64,000 nucleotides of DNA, from the NCBI GenBank assembly GCA_000242815.2, contig AHHB01000032.1, positions 124,001 through 188,000 of the forward strand, given 5' to 3'. Below the pieces are notes generated by a model, which was not told the origin of the DNA, searched no databases, and saw only the letters and a list, made by a program, of their open reading frames with translations. Positions 53,859 to 61,377 of the stretch are shown in pieces; position 1 is the first letter of the stretch, and the number at the start of each line of letters is the position of its first letter. Both the position numbers and the translations under genes were made by a program. The stretch comes from Janthinobacterium lividum PAMC 25724 (GTDB lineage: Bacteria; Pseudomonadota; Gammaproteobacteria; Burkholderiales; Burkholderiaceae_D).

Positions 53859-54743
53859 TCATCCCAGCCGTGGCCCATCGAGCAATAATTCTGCCAATCT
53901 GCTCGTCAGCCACAAACTCGTCTCGCTGAGCTTCTTGCCATGAATCGATAGGCGCCGCACGGGCAGGCGCGACAGGGCCAGCGCAGGGCAAGGTACTTCC
54001 TGCAGATATCCTTTGTAATTGTCGTAGTTGGCGATGTTGAGCGGCAAAATCGCCCAGCCCAGCTCGTCGGCGACCATTTCCGCAATGCTGTAAAAGCTGT
54101 CGGAAAACCAGACGGCGGGGCTGAAGGCGTGTTCGCGATTGAGCTCGGAATCCATGATCAGCTGGCGGTAGCGGGTCAGCTCGTTGCGGCTCACCTCCTG
54201 GCCATGCGCCATCGCGTGGCCTTTTGCCACGAATACGCCTTGTGCCACGCTGCCGATATGCTGCTGTTCGAGCACAGGCGAAATGGGGCCACGGTCGAAG
54301 TGGAAGGCCACGTCGGCTTGTTGCTGCTCCACGTATTGCGCCACTTCCGACGCGGTGGCGTTGAGCATCACCAGTTCCAGTGCCGGATAGCGCGCCGCCA
54401 ACTCCTTGACCAACTTGCTGATGGCCAAGTAGGGCAGGGCTTCGTCGAGGGCCAGGGTCAGCTGGGCTTCCGGCGCCGCACTCAACAGCTGGGCGCGCAA
54501 CTGCAATCGCTCGGCCTGGCGCAACAGTTCGCACGCTTCCAGGTGCATCACCTTGCCCGCTTCCGTCAGCACGGCGCTGCGGCGCGAGCGGTCAAACAGT
54601 TCCACACCCAATTCCGCCTCCAGCAAACCAATCGAGGTGCTGACCACCGATTGGGCACGCCCCAGCCGGCGTGCCGCGCCCGAGAAAGAACCGGCCGCGA
54701 CGGACGCTTCAAAGTAGCGCATTTGTTCCAATGTCCATTGCAT
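53859..54743 (-). CDS. LysR-family transcriptional regulator
   Basis: About 294 residues from the ATG at 54743 (an ATG at 54752 is also in frame). The HTH is MQWTLEQMRYFEASVAAGSF, SGAARRLGRAQSVVSTSIGL, with the effector-binding domain following (AQLTLALDEALPYLAISKL). Its gene is divergent from the GNAT gene, and the MFS exporter gene follows that, so it probably regulates them. The LysR and GNAT starts are ~100 bp apart. Confidence 0.88.
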   Translation of the reverse strand: MQWTLEQMRYFEASVAAGSFSGAARRLGRAQSVVSTSIGLLEAELGVELFDRSRRSAVLTEAGKVMHLEACELLRQAERLQLRAQLLSAAPEAQLTLALDEALPYLAISKLVKELAARYPALELVMLNATASEVAQYVEQQQADVAFHFDRGPISPVLEQQHIGSVAQGVFVAKGHAMAHGQEVSRNELTRYRQLIMDSELNREHAFSPAVWFSDSFYSIAEMVADELGWAILPLNIANYDNYKGYLQEVPCPALALSRLPVRRLSIHGKKLSETSLWLTSRLAELLLDGPRLG

Positions 54744-54840
54744 GGCTTCCACCTATCTGTTTTTCAGATGGATTTTAACTTGAATGCCATTCAGGGGCGA
54801 CATAAAATGTCTTTACCAATTCAACAACATGAGATCCGCC

Positions 54841-55425
54841 ATGAAAAACGCCCAAGCCCATACCCCCGCCATCAGCTTCGACTGGTGTCACGACGCCAGC
54901 GCCGAAGATACCTTGTGCAAGTTATATCTTGACAACGTCAGCGCCGATTATATTTCCCATTCGGAACTGCAGGGCGAACGCGCCGACGCGCCTGGCAACT
55001 GGCGCGCTGACTTGCCTGAGGTGATACGCGGCGAAATCCGCGCCGCCCTGTCGCACGACTGGGCGCATGGCGATTCTACCCTGCTGGCCGTCGCCACTGC
55101 CGGCGACGCCATCGTCGGCATGGCCCTGGTCTCTATCGATACGCGCCAGCGCGCCTCGAAATCATTCGCCGCGCTCGATGACCTGGTCTTGCTGCCCTCC
55201 GTGCGCGGCAGCGGCATCGGCAGTCAGCTGGTGGAGTGGGTCGCCGACGAGCTGCGCAGCCACGGCATCGCCCGCTTGTTCCTCGAATGCGGCGCGCACA
55301 ACTTGACGGCGCAAACATTTTTCCGGGGCCGTGGCTTCAAGCAAGTGTCCGTCGTCATGCTGCGCGAACTCGACGCTGGCACAGCGAGCGCCGCCGTGGA
55401 TGACAAGGATGGCGACCGTGGCTGA
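54841..55425 (+). CDS. GNAT N-acetyltransferase
   Basis: About 194 residues from the ATG at 54841 (54829 also possible). The acetyl-CoA motif is VLLPSVRGSGIGSQLVEWVA (R-x-x-G-x-G), and HNLTAQTFFRGRGFKQVSVV closes the fold. The subfamily is not recognised. It lies between the LysR gene and the MFS exporter and could modify a toxic compound. Confidence 0.85.
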   Translation: MKNAQAHTPAISFDWCHDASAEDTLCKLYLDNVSADYISHSELQGERADAPGNWRADLPEVIRGEIRAALSHDWAHGDSTLLAVATAGDAIVGMALVSIDTRQRASKSFAALDDLVLLPSVRGSGIGSQLVEWVADELRSHGIARLFLECGAHNLTAQTFFRGRGFKQVSVVMLRELDAGTASAAVDDKDGDRG

Positions 55426-55534
55426 CGCCCGCCGCCCCCGACAAGGCCAGGCCCGTGGCAGCCTGGAACGTAAATATTTGCGCAGCACCAAATTCATCCA
55501 AACCGATAGTTGTTAAATAATACATGAGTTGTTT

Positions 55535-57022
55535 ATGCATCCAATGAAAAAATGGCTGACGCTGGCCATCGTCTCCAGCGCCCTGTTCCTGATCGTGGTC
55601 GACATGACCGTGCTCTACACCGCCTTGCCCGCGCTGACGCGCGACTTGCAGGCCACATCCTCGCAAAAACTGTGGATCATCAACGTCTACGCGCTGGTCG
55701 TCTCCGCTCTGCTACCCGGCCTCGGCACGCTCGGCGACCGTTTGAGCCACAAGCCCGTTTTCCTTGCCGGCCTGGCCGTGTTTGGCACCGCCTCGCTGTG
55801 CGCCGCGTTTTCGCCCGCGCCCGAATGGCTGATCTTTGCCCGCGTGCTGTTGGCCATCGGTGCTGGCCTGATGATGCCGGCCACCCTGTCCATCATCCGC
55901 CTGACCTTTACGGACCACCGCGAGCGCTCGTTCGCCATCGGCGTGTGGGCGGCGATTGCCTCCGGTGGCGCCGCCTTCGGTCCCGTGCTCGGTGGTTTCC
56001 TGATGCAACACTATTGGTGGGGTTCCGTCTTCCTGATCAACGTGCCCATCGTCCTGCTGACCCTGGTGCTGGCCACCGTCGTCCTGCCGAAACGGGCTGG
56101 TAACCGCGACAAGCCGTGGGATCTGGCCGGTTCTTTGCAAATCATGATGGGCCTGCTCGGTGGCGTGTATGCGATCAAGGAGCTGGGCAAGTCGCAGCCT
56201 TCGTATGCGCTGGCTGCCGCCTCGTTCGCCGTGGGCGCCTTCTTCATGCTCAAATTTGTGCGCCGCCAAAAGCGGCAAGCCAAGCCGCTGATCGACTTCG
56301 CCCTGTTCCGCGAACTGCCGTTTTCCAGCGCCGTCGCTGCCGCCATGGTGGCTTCCGCAGCCCTGATCGGCATGGAACTGGCGCTGAGCCAGCACATGCA
56401 ACTGGTGCGTGAATTGTCGCCGCTGGAAGCGGGCTTGCTGCTGTTGCCACTGCCGCTGGCCTCCGTGTTTGCGGGACCATTGACGGGCTTCATGCTGCCA
56501 CGCGCCGACAAGGCCATGGTACTGTGGGGTTCATTGTTGCTGTCCGGTATAGGCATGGCATTGTATTTGGTGCTGCATGACGCCGCCGTCTCGGCGCAAG
56601 TGGCCAGCCTGGTGATCCTGGGCCTGGGCTTGGGCGCCGTCATGACGGCCGCCTCCAGCGCCGTGATGCTCAATGTCGCTCCCCAGCAAGCCGGCATGGC
56701 TGCCTCGATCGAGGAAGTGTCGTACGAACTGGGCGCCGTGATCGGCGTGACGGTGCTGGGCACCATCCTGTCGGCCGTCTACAGCGCCACTTTGGTGATC
56801 CCGGAAAGCGCGGGCCTGTTGCCCAATGCCCATGACACGCTCGACGCGGCACTGCTGGCCGCCGAGCAATTGCCGGCCGAACTGGGCGTGCAAGTGTCGG
56901 CGCTCGCCCGTTCGGCCTTCGACAAGGCATTTATTGTCGTGCTGGCCACGGCTTCGGCCATCCTGATGGCAGCCGCAGCCACCATCCGCCACCTGCATTT
57001 GCGGGCGCGCTGCGTGGCTTGA
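55535..57022 (+). CDS. MFS multidrug exporter, DHA2 family
   Basis: About 495 residues from ATG 55535 (55544 also possible) with 14 hydrophobic segments, the DHA2 pattern. Motif C-like GIGMALYLV and the loop LGTLGDRLSHKPVF (motif A) are visible, with VVDMTVLYTALPALTRDLQA at the start as in SmvA/LfrA-type quaternary-ammonium pumps. It ends inside a 12-bp tandem repeat. A GNAT gene lies upstream on the same strand and a divergent LysR beyond. Substrates cannot be assigned, but hydrophobic cations are likely. Confidence 0.9.
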   Translation: MHPMKKWLTLAIVSSALFLIVVDMTVLYTALPALTRDLQATSSQKLWIINVYALVVSALLPGLGTLGDRLSHKPVFLAGLAVFGTASLCAAFSPAPEWLIFARVLLAIGAGLMMPATLSIIRLTFTDHRERSFAIGVWAAIASGGAAFGPVLGGFLMQHYWWGSVFLINVPIVLLTLVLATVVLPKRAGNRDKPWDLAGSLQIMMGLLGGVYAIKELGKSQPSYALAAASFAVGAFFMLKFVRRQKRQAKPLIDFALFRELPFSSAVAAAMVASAALIGMELALSQHMQLVRELSPLEAGLLLLPLPLASVFAGPLTGFMLPRADKAMVLWGSLLLSGIGMALYLVLHDAAVSAQVASLVILGLGLGAVMTAASSAVMLNVAPQQAGMAASIEEVSYELGAVIGVTVLGTILSAVYSATLVIPESAGLLPNAHDTLDAALLAAEQLPAELGVQVSALARSAFDKAFIVVLATASAILMAAAATIRHLHLRARCVA

Positions 57023-57062
57023 TGTATGGCTTGATGCGTGGCTTGCTGCATGGCTTGATGCA
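57015..57062 (+). repeat. 12-bp tandem repeat at the end of the MFS gene
   Basis: Four imperfect copies of tggcttgatgNN (57015-57026, 57027-57038, 57039-57050, 57051-57062). The MFS stop codon (57020-57022) lies in the first copy, so most of the repeat is in the 3' untranslated part. Confidence 0.8.
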
Positions 57063-57096
57063 CGGGCCGTGCGCCTAGCAACATCGCACTAAACAC

Positions 57097-57122
57097 TGGC
57101 CCGCCGCGCAAACGGCGGGCCA
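57097..57122. terminator. Bidirectional stem-loop terminator
   Basis: A perfect 10-bp stem TGGCCCGCCG/CGGCGGGCCA with a 6-nt loop (cgcaaa) lies between the convergent MFS and hydrolase genes. The stem is GC-rich; T-rich sequence follows only weakly, so termination in either direction is inferred. Confidence 0.7.
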
Positions 57123-57162
57123 GGCCCATTGCAGGCCCATGCGAACATGGCAGGCCTGAAAA

Positions 57163-57984
57163 TTATTCTTCGGAAACAACTTTCTCGTTCGCCAGCGGCA
57201 GCACCTGGCCGATAGCAGCGACGACGACCTCCGGCGATGTTAGCGCCATCTGATGGCTGGAGTCCGCTACCATTCTCACGGCCTGCGGATATAGCGCTTT
57301 GACGGCGTCGCGCGTGGCCTGGTCCATCCTGAACGCGCCAAAGTCAACGGCGATGGCCGTGCTGGAGACGGGCCGGTTTTCCAGACGCACCACGGGCTTG
57401 CCGGCGTCAGGCAAGCCCAGCACCATTTCTCCCGTCGCATCGATGCGCTCGATTTCGCGCCAAACGGTGCGGGAAAAGGCCAGCTGGCCTGCGATGCGCG
57501 TGAGCAAGGGAAACTCTTGCACCGGCTTGACCATGCGCGGATACAGCGCGTCGACCAGCACCAGTGCCTTGACTTCCTGCGGATAGGCGCGGGTGTACAG
57601 TTGCAGGTACAGGCCGCCCAGCGAATGGCCGACCAGCACGTAGGGCGGAAGCAAACCCTTGAAGCGCAGCGCGGTGCGCAACTCCTCGACGATGGCGCGG
57701 CCGTCGCGCGGCGTGGCCGCCGCCTCGCTATTGCCATAGCCAGGCCGGTTGTAGGCGAATACGGACGCCTGCTGCGCCAGCCGTTCCGGCACCGTACCCC
57801 ACTTGTCCATGGTGGCGCGCGAGCCATTCTCGAATACCACCACATCGTGCGAAGTGGGATGGCGCAGGGTCAGCGATTCCACCTGACGCCCGGCGATGCG
57901 GTCGATGGCGGGGGCGGGCAATGCGGCAAAGGCAGGCATCGCGCTTGCAGCGCACAGGAAACCTATTGGCAGTAGCTTCAACAT
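57163..57984 (-). CDS. Secreted alpha/beta hydrolase
   Basis: About 273 residues from the ATG at 57984, preceded by GGAG. It has a signal peptide (MLKLLPIGFLCAASAMPAFA). The nucleophile Ser is in VLVGHSLGGLYLQLY, the acid probably in VLVDALYPRMV, and His in VADSSHQMAL near the C-terminus. Its class cannot be narrowed further. It is convergent with the MFS gene, and a two-component operon lies upstream on the same strand. Confidence 0.85.
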   Translation of the reverse strand: MLKLLPIGFLCAASAMPAFAALPAPAIDRIAGRQVESLTLRHPTSHDVVVFENGSRATMDKWGTVPERLAQQASVFAYNRPGYGNSEAAATPRDGRAIVEELRTALRFKGLLPPYVLVGHSLGGLYLQLYTRAYPQEVKALVLVDALYPRMVKPVQEFPLLTRIAGQLAFSRTVWREIERIDATGEMVLGLPDAGKPVVRLENRPVSSTAIAVDFGAFRMDQATRDAVKALYPQAVRMVADSSHQMALTSPEVVVAAIGQVLPLANEKVVSEE

Positions 57985-58097
57985 GGGCGTCTCCGGCAAT
58001 GAAAACGCTAGCATCGCCGAAGGAAAGGCCCGCCGCACTGGCCTTGCGACGAATCGACAGCCGGCGCGACGGATGGCAAGCCGGCAGGAAGGACGCG

Positions 58098-58850
58098 CTA
58101 CATGGCCCTGAACAGGTGGACGAAGGCGCGGCTTACGGGCAGCTCGCCCGCATGGCCGCGTATGCGCAGGAACAAGCGGCTTGCTTCGTCGCGGCGCGTG
58201 CCGTCCAGCCAGGCCAGGTTGATCAGGGTGGAGCGGTGCACTTGCCAGAATTGCTCCGGATCAAGTTGGGCGGCCAGTTCCGTGATGGGCGTGCGGATCA
58301 GGAATTCGCCGTCCACGCTGGCAACAACCGTATACTTGGCGTCGGCATGAAAAAAGCGCACCGTGGCCACGTCAAGGTGGTGCGTGCGCTCGCCCTGGGA
58401 TGCGAGGATGTAGCGCAGCCGGGGGCGGGCAGGGCCGGGCGCGACCGTCAGCTGCTGCAGGGCCTGCGCCATGGCCGCACTGGCGGGCGGCAGGGGCGCC
58501 ACCGAGCGCAAGCGCGCCACGGTACGGGCCAGCCGTTCGCTAGTAACGGGTTTCAATACGTAATCGAGCGCCGCGTGCTCGAATGCCTGCAGGGCAAATT
58601 CGTCGTAGGCCGTGACGAATACCACGCGGGTATGGCCTTCGATGCCTTGCGCCACCTCCAGCCCGGACAGGCCCGGCATCTGGATGTCGAGAAAGGCAAT
58701 ATCGGGTTCCAGCTCGGCGATGTGGGCGGCGGCCTCGATACCGTTGCGCGCCATCTGGACGATCTGCAAGTCCGGCCACAGAGCCAGCAGCTGGTCGCGC
58801 AAGTAGAGCACCAGATGCGGTTCGTCGTCCGCGATCAGGGCGCGCATCAT
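58098..58850 (-). CDS. LytTR-type response regulator
   Basis: About 250 residues. The receiver (residues 1-115) has LIADDEPHLVLYL, the phospho-acceptor in IAFLDIQMPGLSG, FVTAYDEFALQAF and YVLKPV. The C-terminal LytTR DNA-binding domain includes VRFFHADAKYTVVASVDGEF, RTPITELAAQLDPEQFWQVH and RSTLINLAWL. The ATG at 58850 overlaps the kinase stop, so they are coupled. It forms an AlgZ/AlgR- or LytS/LytR-type pair. Confidence 0.92.
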   Translation of the reverse strand: MMRALIADDEPHLVLYLRDQLLALWPDLQIVQMARNGIEAAAHIAELEPDIAFLDIQMPGLSGLEVAQGIEGHTRVVFVTAYDEFALQAFEHAALDYVLKPVTSERLARTVARLRSVAPLPPASAAMAQALQQLTVAPGPARPRLRYILASQGERTHHLDVATVRFFHADAKYTVVASVDGEFLIRTPITELAAQLDPEQFWQVHRSTLINLAWLDGTRRDEASRLFLRIRGHAGELPVSRAFVHLFRAM

Positions 58851-60013
58851 GCCGCCGCCTGCACTGCGGGGGCGCCGGCGGCGCGCTGGTAGGGCAGCTC
58901 CAGCACAGCTTCGGCGCCAGGCTCGCTCTCGCGCTCGCGCACGCACAGGCTGGCGGCGGCGCCAAACTGGGCCTCCAGGCGCGAGCGCAGGTTGGCCAGC
59001 GCCAAGCCGCCGCCCGCTCGGCGGGGCTTGCCTGGCGCCATCAGACCCACGCCGTCGTCAAGCACGCGGATTTGCAAGCGGCCGGCGTGCACCGCAGCAT
59101 GCACGACGACGCTGCCGCCGTCCAGCCTTGGCGCCAGTCCGTGCTGGACGGCGTTCTCGACCAGCGGCTGCAGCATCAGCGTGGGCATACGGGCCAGGCG
59201 CGCTTCCGCACTAGCGTCGATGCGGAAACGCAGGCGCTCATCCATGCGTATTTGTAACAAAGAAAGATACTGGCTCGCCATGTCGAGTTCAGCGTCCAGG
59301 CTGCTGTCGCCCTGGCGCAACTGGGCCAGGCTGGCGCGCAGATAGCCGGAAAACGTTTCCAGCATGCGTTTCGCGCGCGGTGGGTCGTAGTCCATCAGGC
59401 TCTGGATGTTCGCCAGGGTGTTGAATAGCAGGTGCGGCTCGATCTGGCCCTGCAGCAGGCGCAGGCGCGCATCAGTCACCTCGGTTTGCAGCTGCTGCTG
59501 GCGCAGGCGCGAACGCCACCAAGCCCAGTTGGCCGCCATCACAAACAGGATGAACACCGCAAACTTGGTCAGCGCGGCAGGCAGGGAGACGAACATGCCC
59601 CACACGTTGAAACCCACCAGTATCGGGATGAGGGTAAAGCCGATGCTCATGCCGACGATGATGCCGCCCAGGGCCAGCGCGGCCAGACCCATGCCGGCGC
59701 GCAGGTCGCGCACGTTCGACATGCGCTCAACGAGCGGCGCCGGCAAGCAGCGCTCGGCAAGGCGTAACACGCCAAACAGCGTATGCACGATGCACAGGCA
59801 GATGCCGATGTTCGGCAGCAGCGACGCCCACCACCAAAGCGGCCGGTCGACCCGGCCAAAGATGGCCACGATAGCCATCAGGGCCAATGCCAGGGCGACA
59901 CCGATCAGGGAAACGATCAGTAGGCGGATAGGGGTAGACACATCGTGCCGGGGACGCAGTTCCCATAGTGAACACCAGCCCTGTACCAAAGTCGTTTTTC
60001 TGATCATGGGCAT
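58847..60013 (-). CDS. LytS/AlgZ-type sensor histidine kinase
   Basis: About 388 residues from the ATG at 60013 (60007 also possible). Hydrophobic segments occupy residues ~30-170, about four. The His_kinase (PF06580) domain begins RLLQGQIEPHLLFNTLANIQ with the phospho-acceptor His, followed by the HATPase part MLQPLVENAVQHGLAPRL, VLDDGVGL and GGLALANLRSRLEAQFG. It is in an operon with the LytTR regulator. Confidence 0.9.
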   Translation of the reverse strand: MPMIRKTTLVQGWCSLWELRPRHDVSTPIRLLIVSLIGVALALALMAIVAIFGRVDRPLWWWASLLPNIGICLCIVHTLFGVLRLAERCLPAPLVERMSNVRDLRAGMGLAALALGGIIVGMSIGFTLIPILVGFNVWGMFVSLPAALTKFAVFILFVMAANWAWWRSRLRQQQLQTEVTDARLRLLQGQIEPHLLFNTLANIQSLMDYDPPRAKRMLETFSGYLRASLAQLRQGDSSLDAELDMASQYLSLLQIRMDERLRFRIDASAEARLARMPTLMLQPLVENAVQHGLAPRLDGGSVVVHAAVHAGRLQIRVLDDGVGLMAPGKPRRAGGGLALANLRSRLEAQFGAAASLCVRERESEPGAEAVLELPYQRAAGAPAVQAAA

Positions 60014-60153
60014 AGTGTAGCGGCCCGTTGCCTGATTGACCAGAACATCGCTTGCCATTCATCGGCCCCATTGTCGATTCGTCGCATGGGCACGGCAAGG
60101 GGCAGGTCGGGCTGTCAATCTGTACTCCCCCACCCATCCCGACCAGGAAACAC

Positions 60154-61191
60154 ATGAGCCACCTGAAACATCTGAAACACGGCCTGATTTTCCTTGCCTG
60201 TGCGCTCCCCTGCTGCGTCCAGGCCACGCCGCCCGCCCCGCAGCCGACCATCGTCCCGCCCATGGTCAGCATTCCCGCCGGCGTGTTTATCATGGGTAGC
60301 ACGGAGCCGCCCATCGGCGACGGCAGCCACAATCTTGCCGAGGGGCCGCCCCACGAGGTGCGCGTGGCCTCATTCAGCCTGGCGAAATACGAGACGACGG
60401 TAGCGCAGTTCCGACAATTCGTCGCCGCCACCGGCTACCGGGCGGCCGGAGAATGCTGGGAATTCGACCGAAACGACGGCATCGCTCTCAAGGAATCGGG
60501 CTGGGATGCTCCCGCACATGCGCCAACGGACTACCATCCCGTCATGTGCGTCAGCTGGAGCGACGCCCAAGCCTATGTGCAATGGCTAGCCCGGGAAACG
60601 GGCCGCTCCTTCCGCCTGCCCAGCGAGGCGGAGTGGGAATATGCGGCGCGCGCGGGAAGCAGCACAAAATATGCGTCCGGCGATGCTCCTGAGCAATTGT
60701 GTAGCTACGCCAATATGAAAGACCGACGCTTCAAGGCCGCAGCCCTGCGCGATCATGGCCTCGACATGCTGGTCACCGATTGCGACGATGGCGCCGAGTA
60801 CACCGCCATCGTGGGCTTGTATGCGCCCAACGGCCACGGCCTGCATGACATGATGGGCAATGTGGCCGAGTGGGTGGCCGATTGCCAGCACCCCGACTAC
60901 CGGGGCGCACCCGCCGACGGCGCGCCCTGGATGCGGGGCTGCGAGGCGGAAGGCGATTATTTCATCACGCGCGGCGGTAGCTATTCTTCCTCGCGCCAGG
61001 TGCTGCGCAGCGCCGCGCGCGGACATGGTGGGCGCGGCAATGCCAGCAGCTTGGGCGAAGGCTTCCGGATCGCCGAGGACACGGGCAGCTGCAAGGCCAG
61101 GTCTTGCACCGAAGGTGACGCCGCCTTTGTCAAGGCGCTGGTATCGGCGCGGCAGGCGCAACGCGGTGCCGGGGGCCGAGGTGCTGAATGA
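60154..61191 (+). CDS. Secreted SUMF1/FGE-family protein
   Basis: A 345-residue protein with a signal peptide (HGLIFLACALPCCVQA) and an AGGAAA ribosome site. The formylglycine-generating-enzyme fold is visible: VSIPAGVFIMGSTEPP, HPVMCVSWSDAQAYVQWL, FRLPSEAEWEYAARAG, NGHGLHDMMGNVAEWVADC, ITRGGSYSSSRQVLRSAARG. The active-site Cys pair of true FGEs is not clear, so it is perhaps a SUMF1-like protein rather than a sulfatase activator. There is no sulfatase nearby. The start diverges from the LytS kinase with ~140 bp between. Confidence 0.88.
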   Translation: MSHLKHLKHGLIFLACALPCCVQATPPAPQPTIVPPMVSIPAGVFIMGSTEPPIGDGSHNLAEGPPHEVRVASFSLAKYETTVAQFRQFVAATGYRAAGECWEFDRNDGIALKESGWDAPAHAPTDYHPVMCVSWSDAQAYVQWLARETGRSFRLPSEAEWEYAARAGSSTKYASGDAPEQLCSYANMKDRRFKAAALRDHGLDMLVTDCDDGAEYTAIVGLYAPNGHGLHDMMGNVAEWVADCQHPDYRGAPADGAPWMRGCEAEGDYFITRGGSYSSSRQVLRSAARGHGGRGNASSLGEGFRIAEDTGSCKARSCTEGDAAFVKALVSARQAQRGAGGRGAE

Positions 61192-61294
61192 TGATTCGAA
61201 CAATCACCGCTCGCCGCAATGCTAGTCCGTGCCGATAATTTTCTCGCGCATCTGCGCGTGGCTGCTGCCGCACAGCGCGGCGGAACGGTCATCG

Positions 61295-61340
61295 GCTACT
61301 TTGGCGGCGCTGGAGAACAGTGTCCAAAGTAGCGTTTTTT
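61295..61340 (+). terminator. Intrinsic terminator of the SUMF1-like gene
   Basis: Perfect 10-bp arms GCTACTTTGG (61295-61304) and CCAAAGTAGC (61324-61333) with a 19-nt loop, followed immediately by gtttttt (61334-61340). It lies 100 bp after the SUMF1-like stop and before the convergent P-type ATPase gene. Confidence 0.8.
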
Positions 61341-61377
61341 ACACCTATTATTTAGATGAAAATATTTCTGCGAGGGA

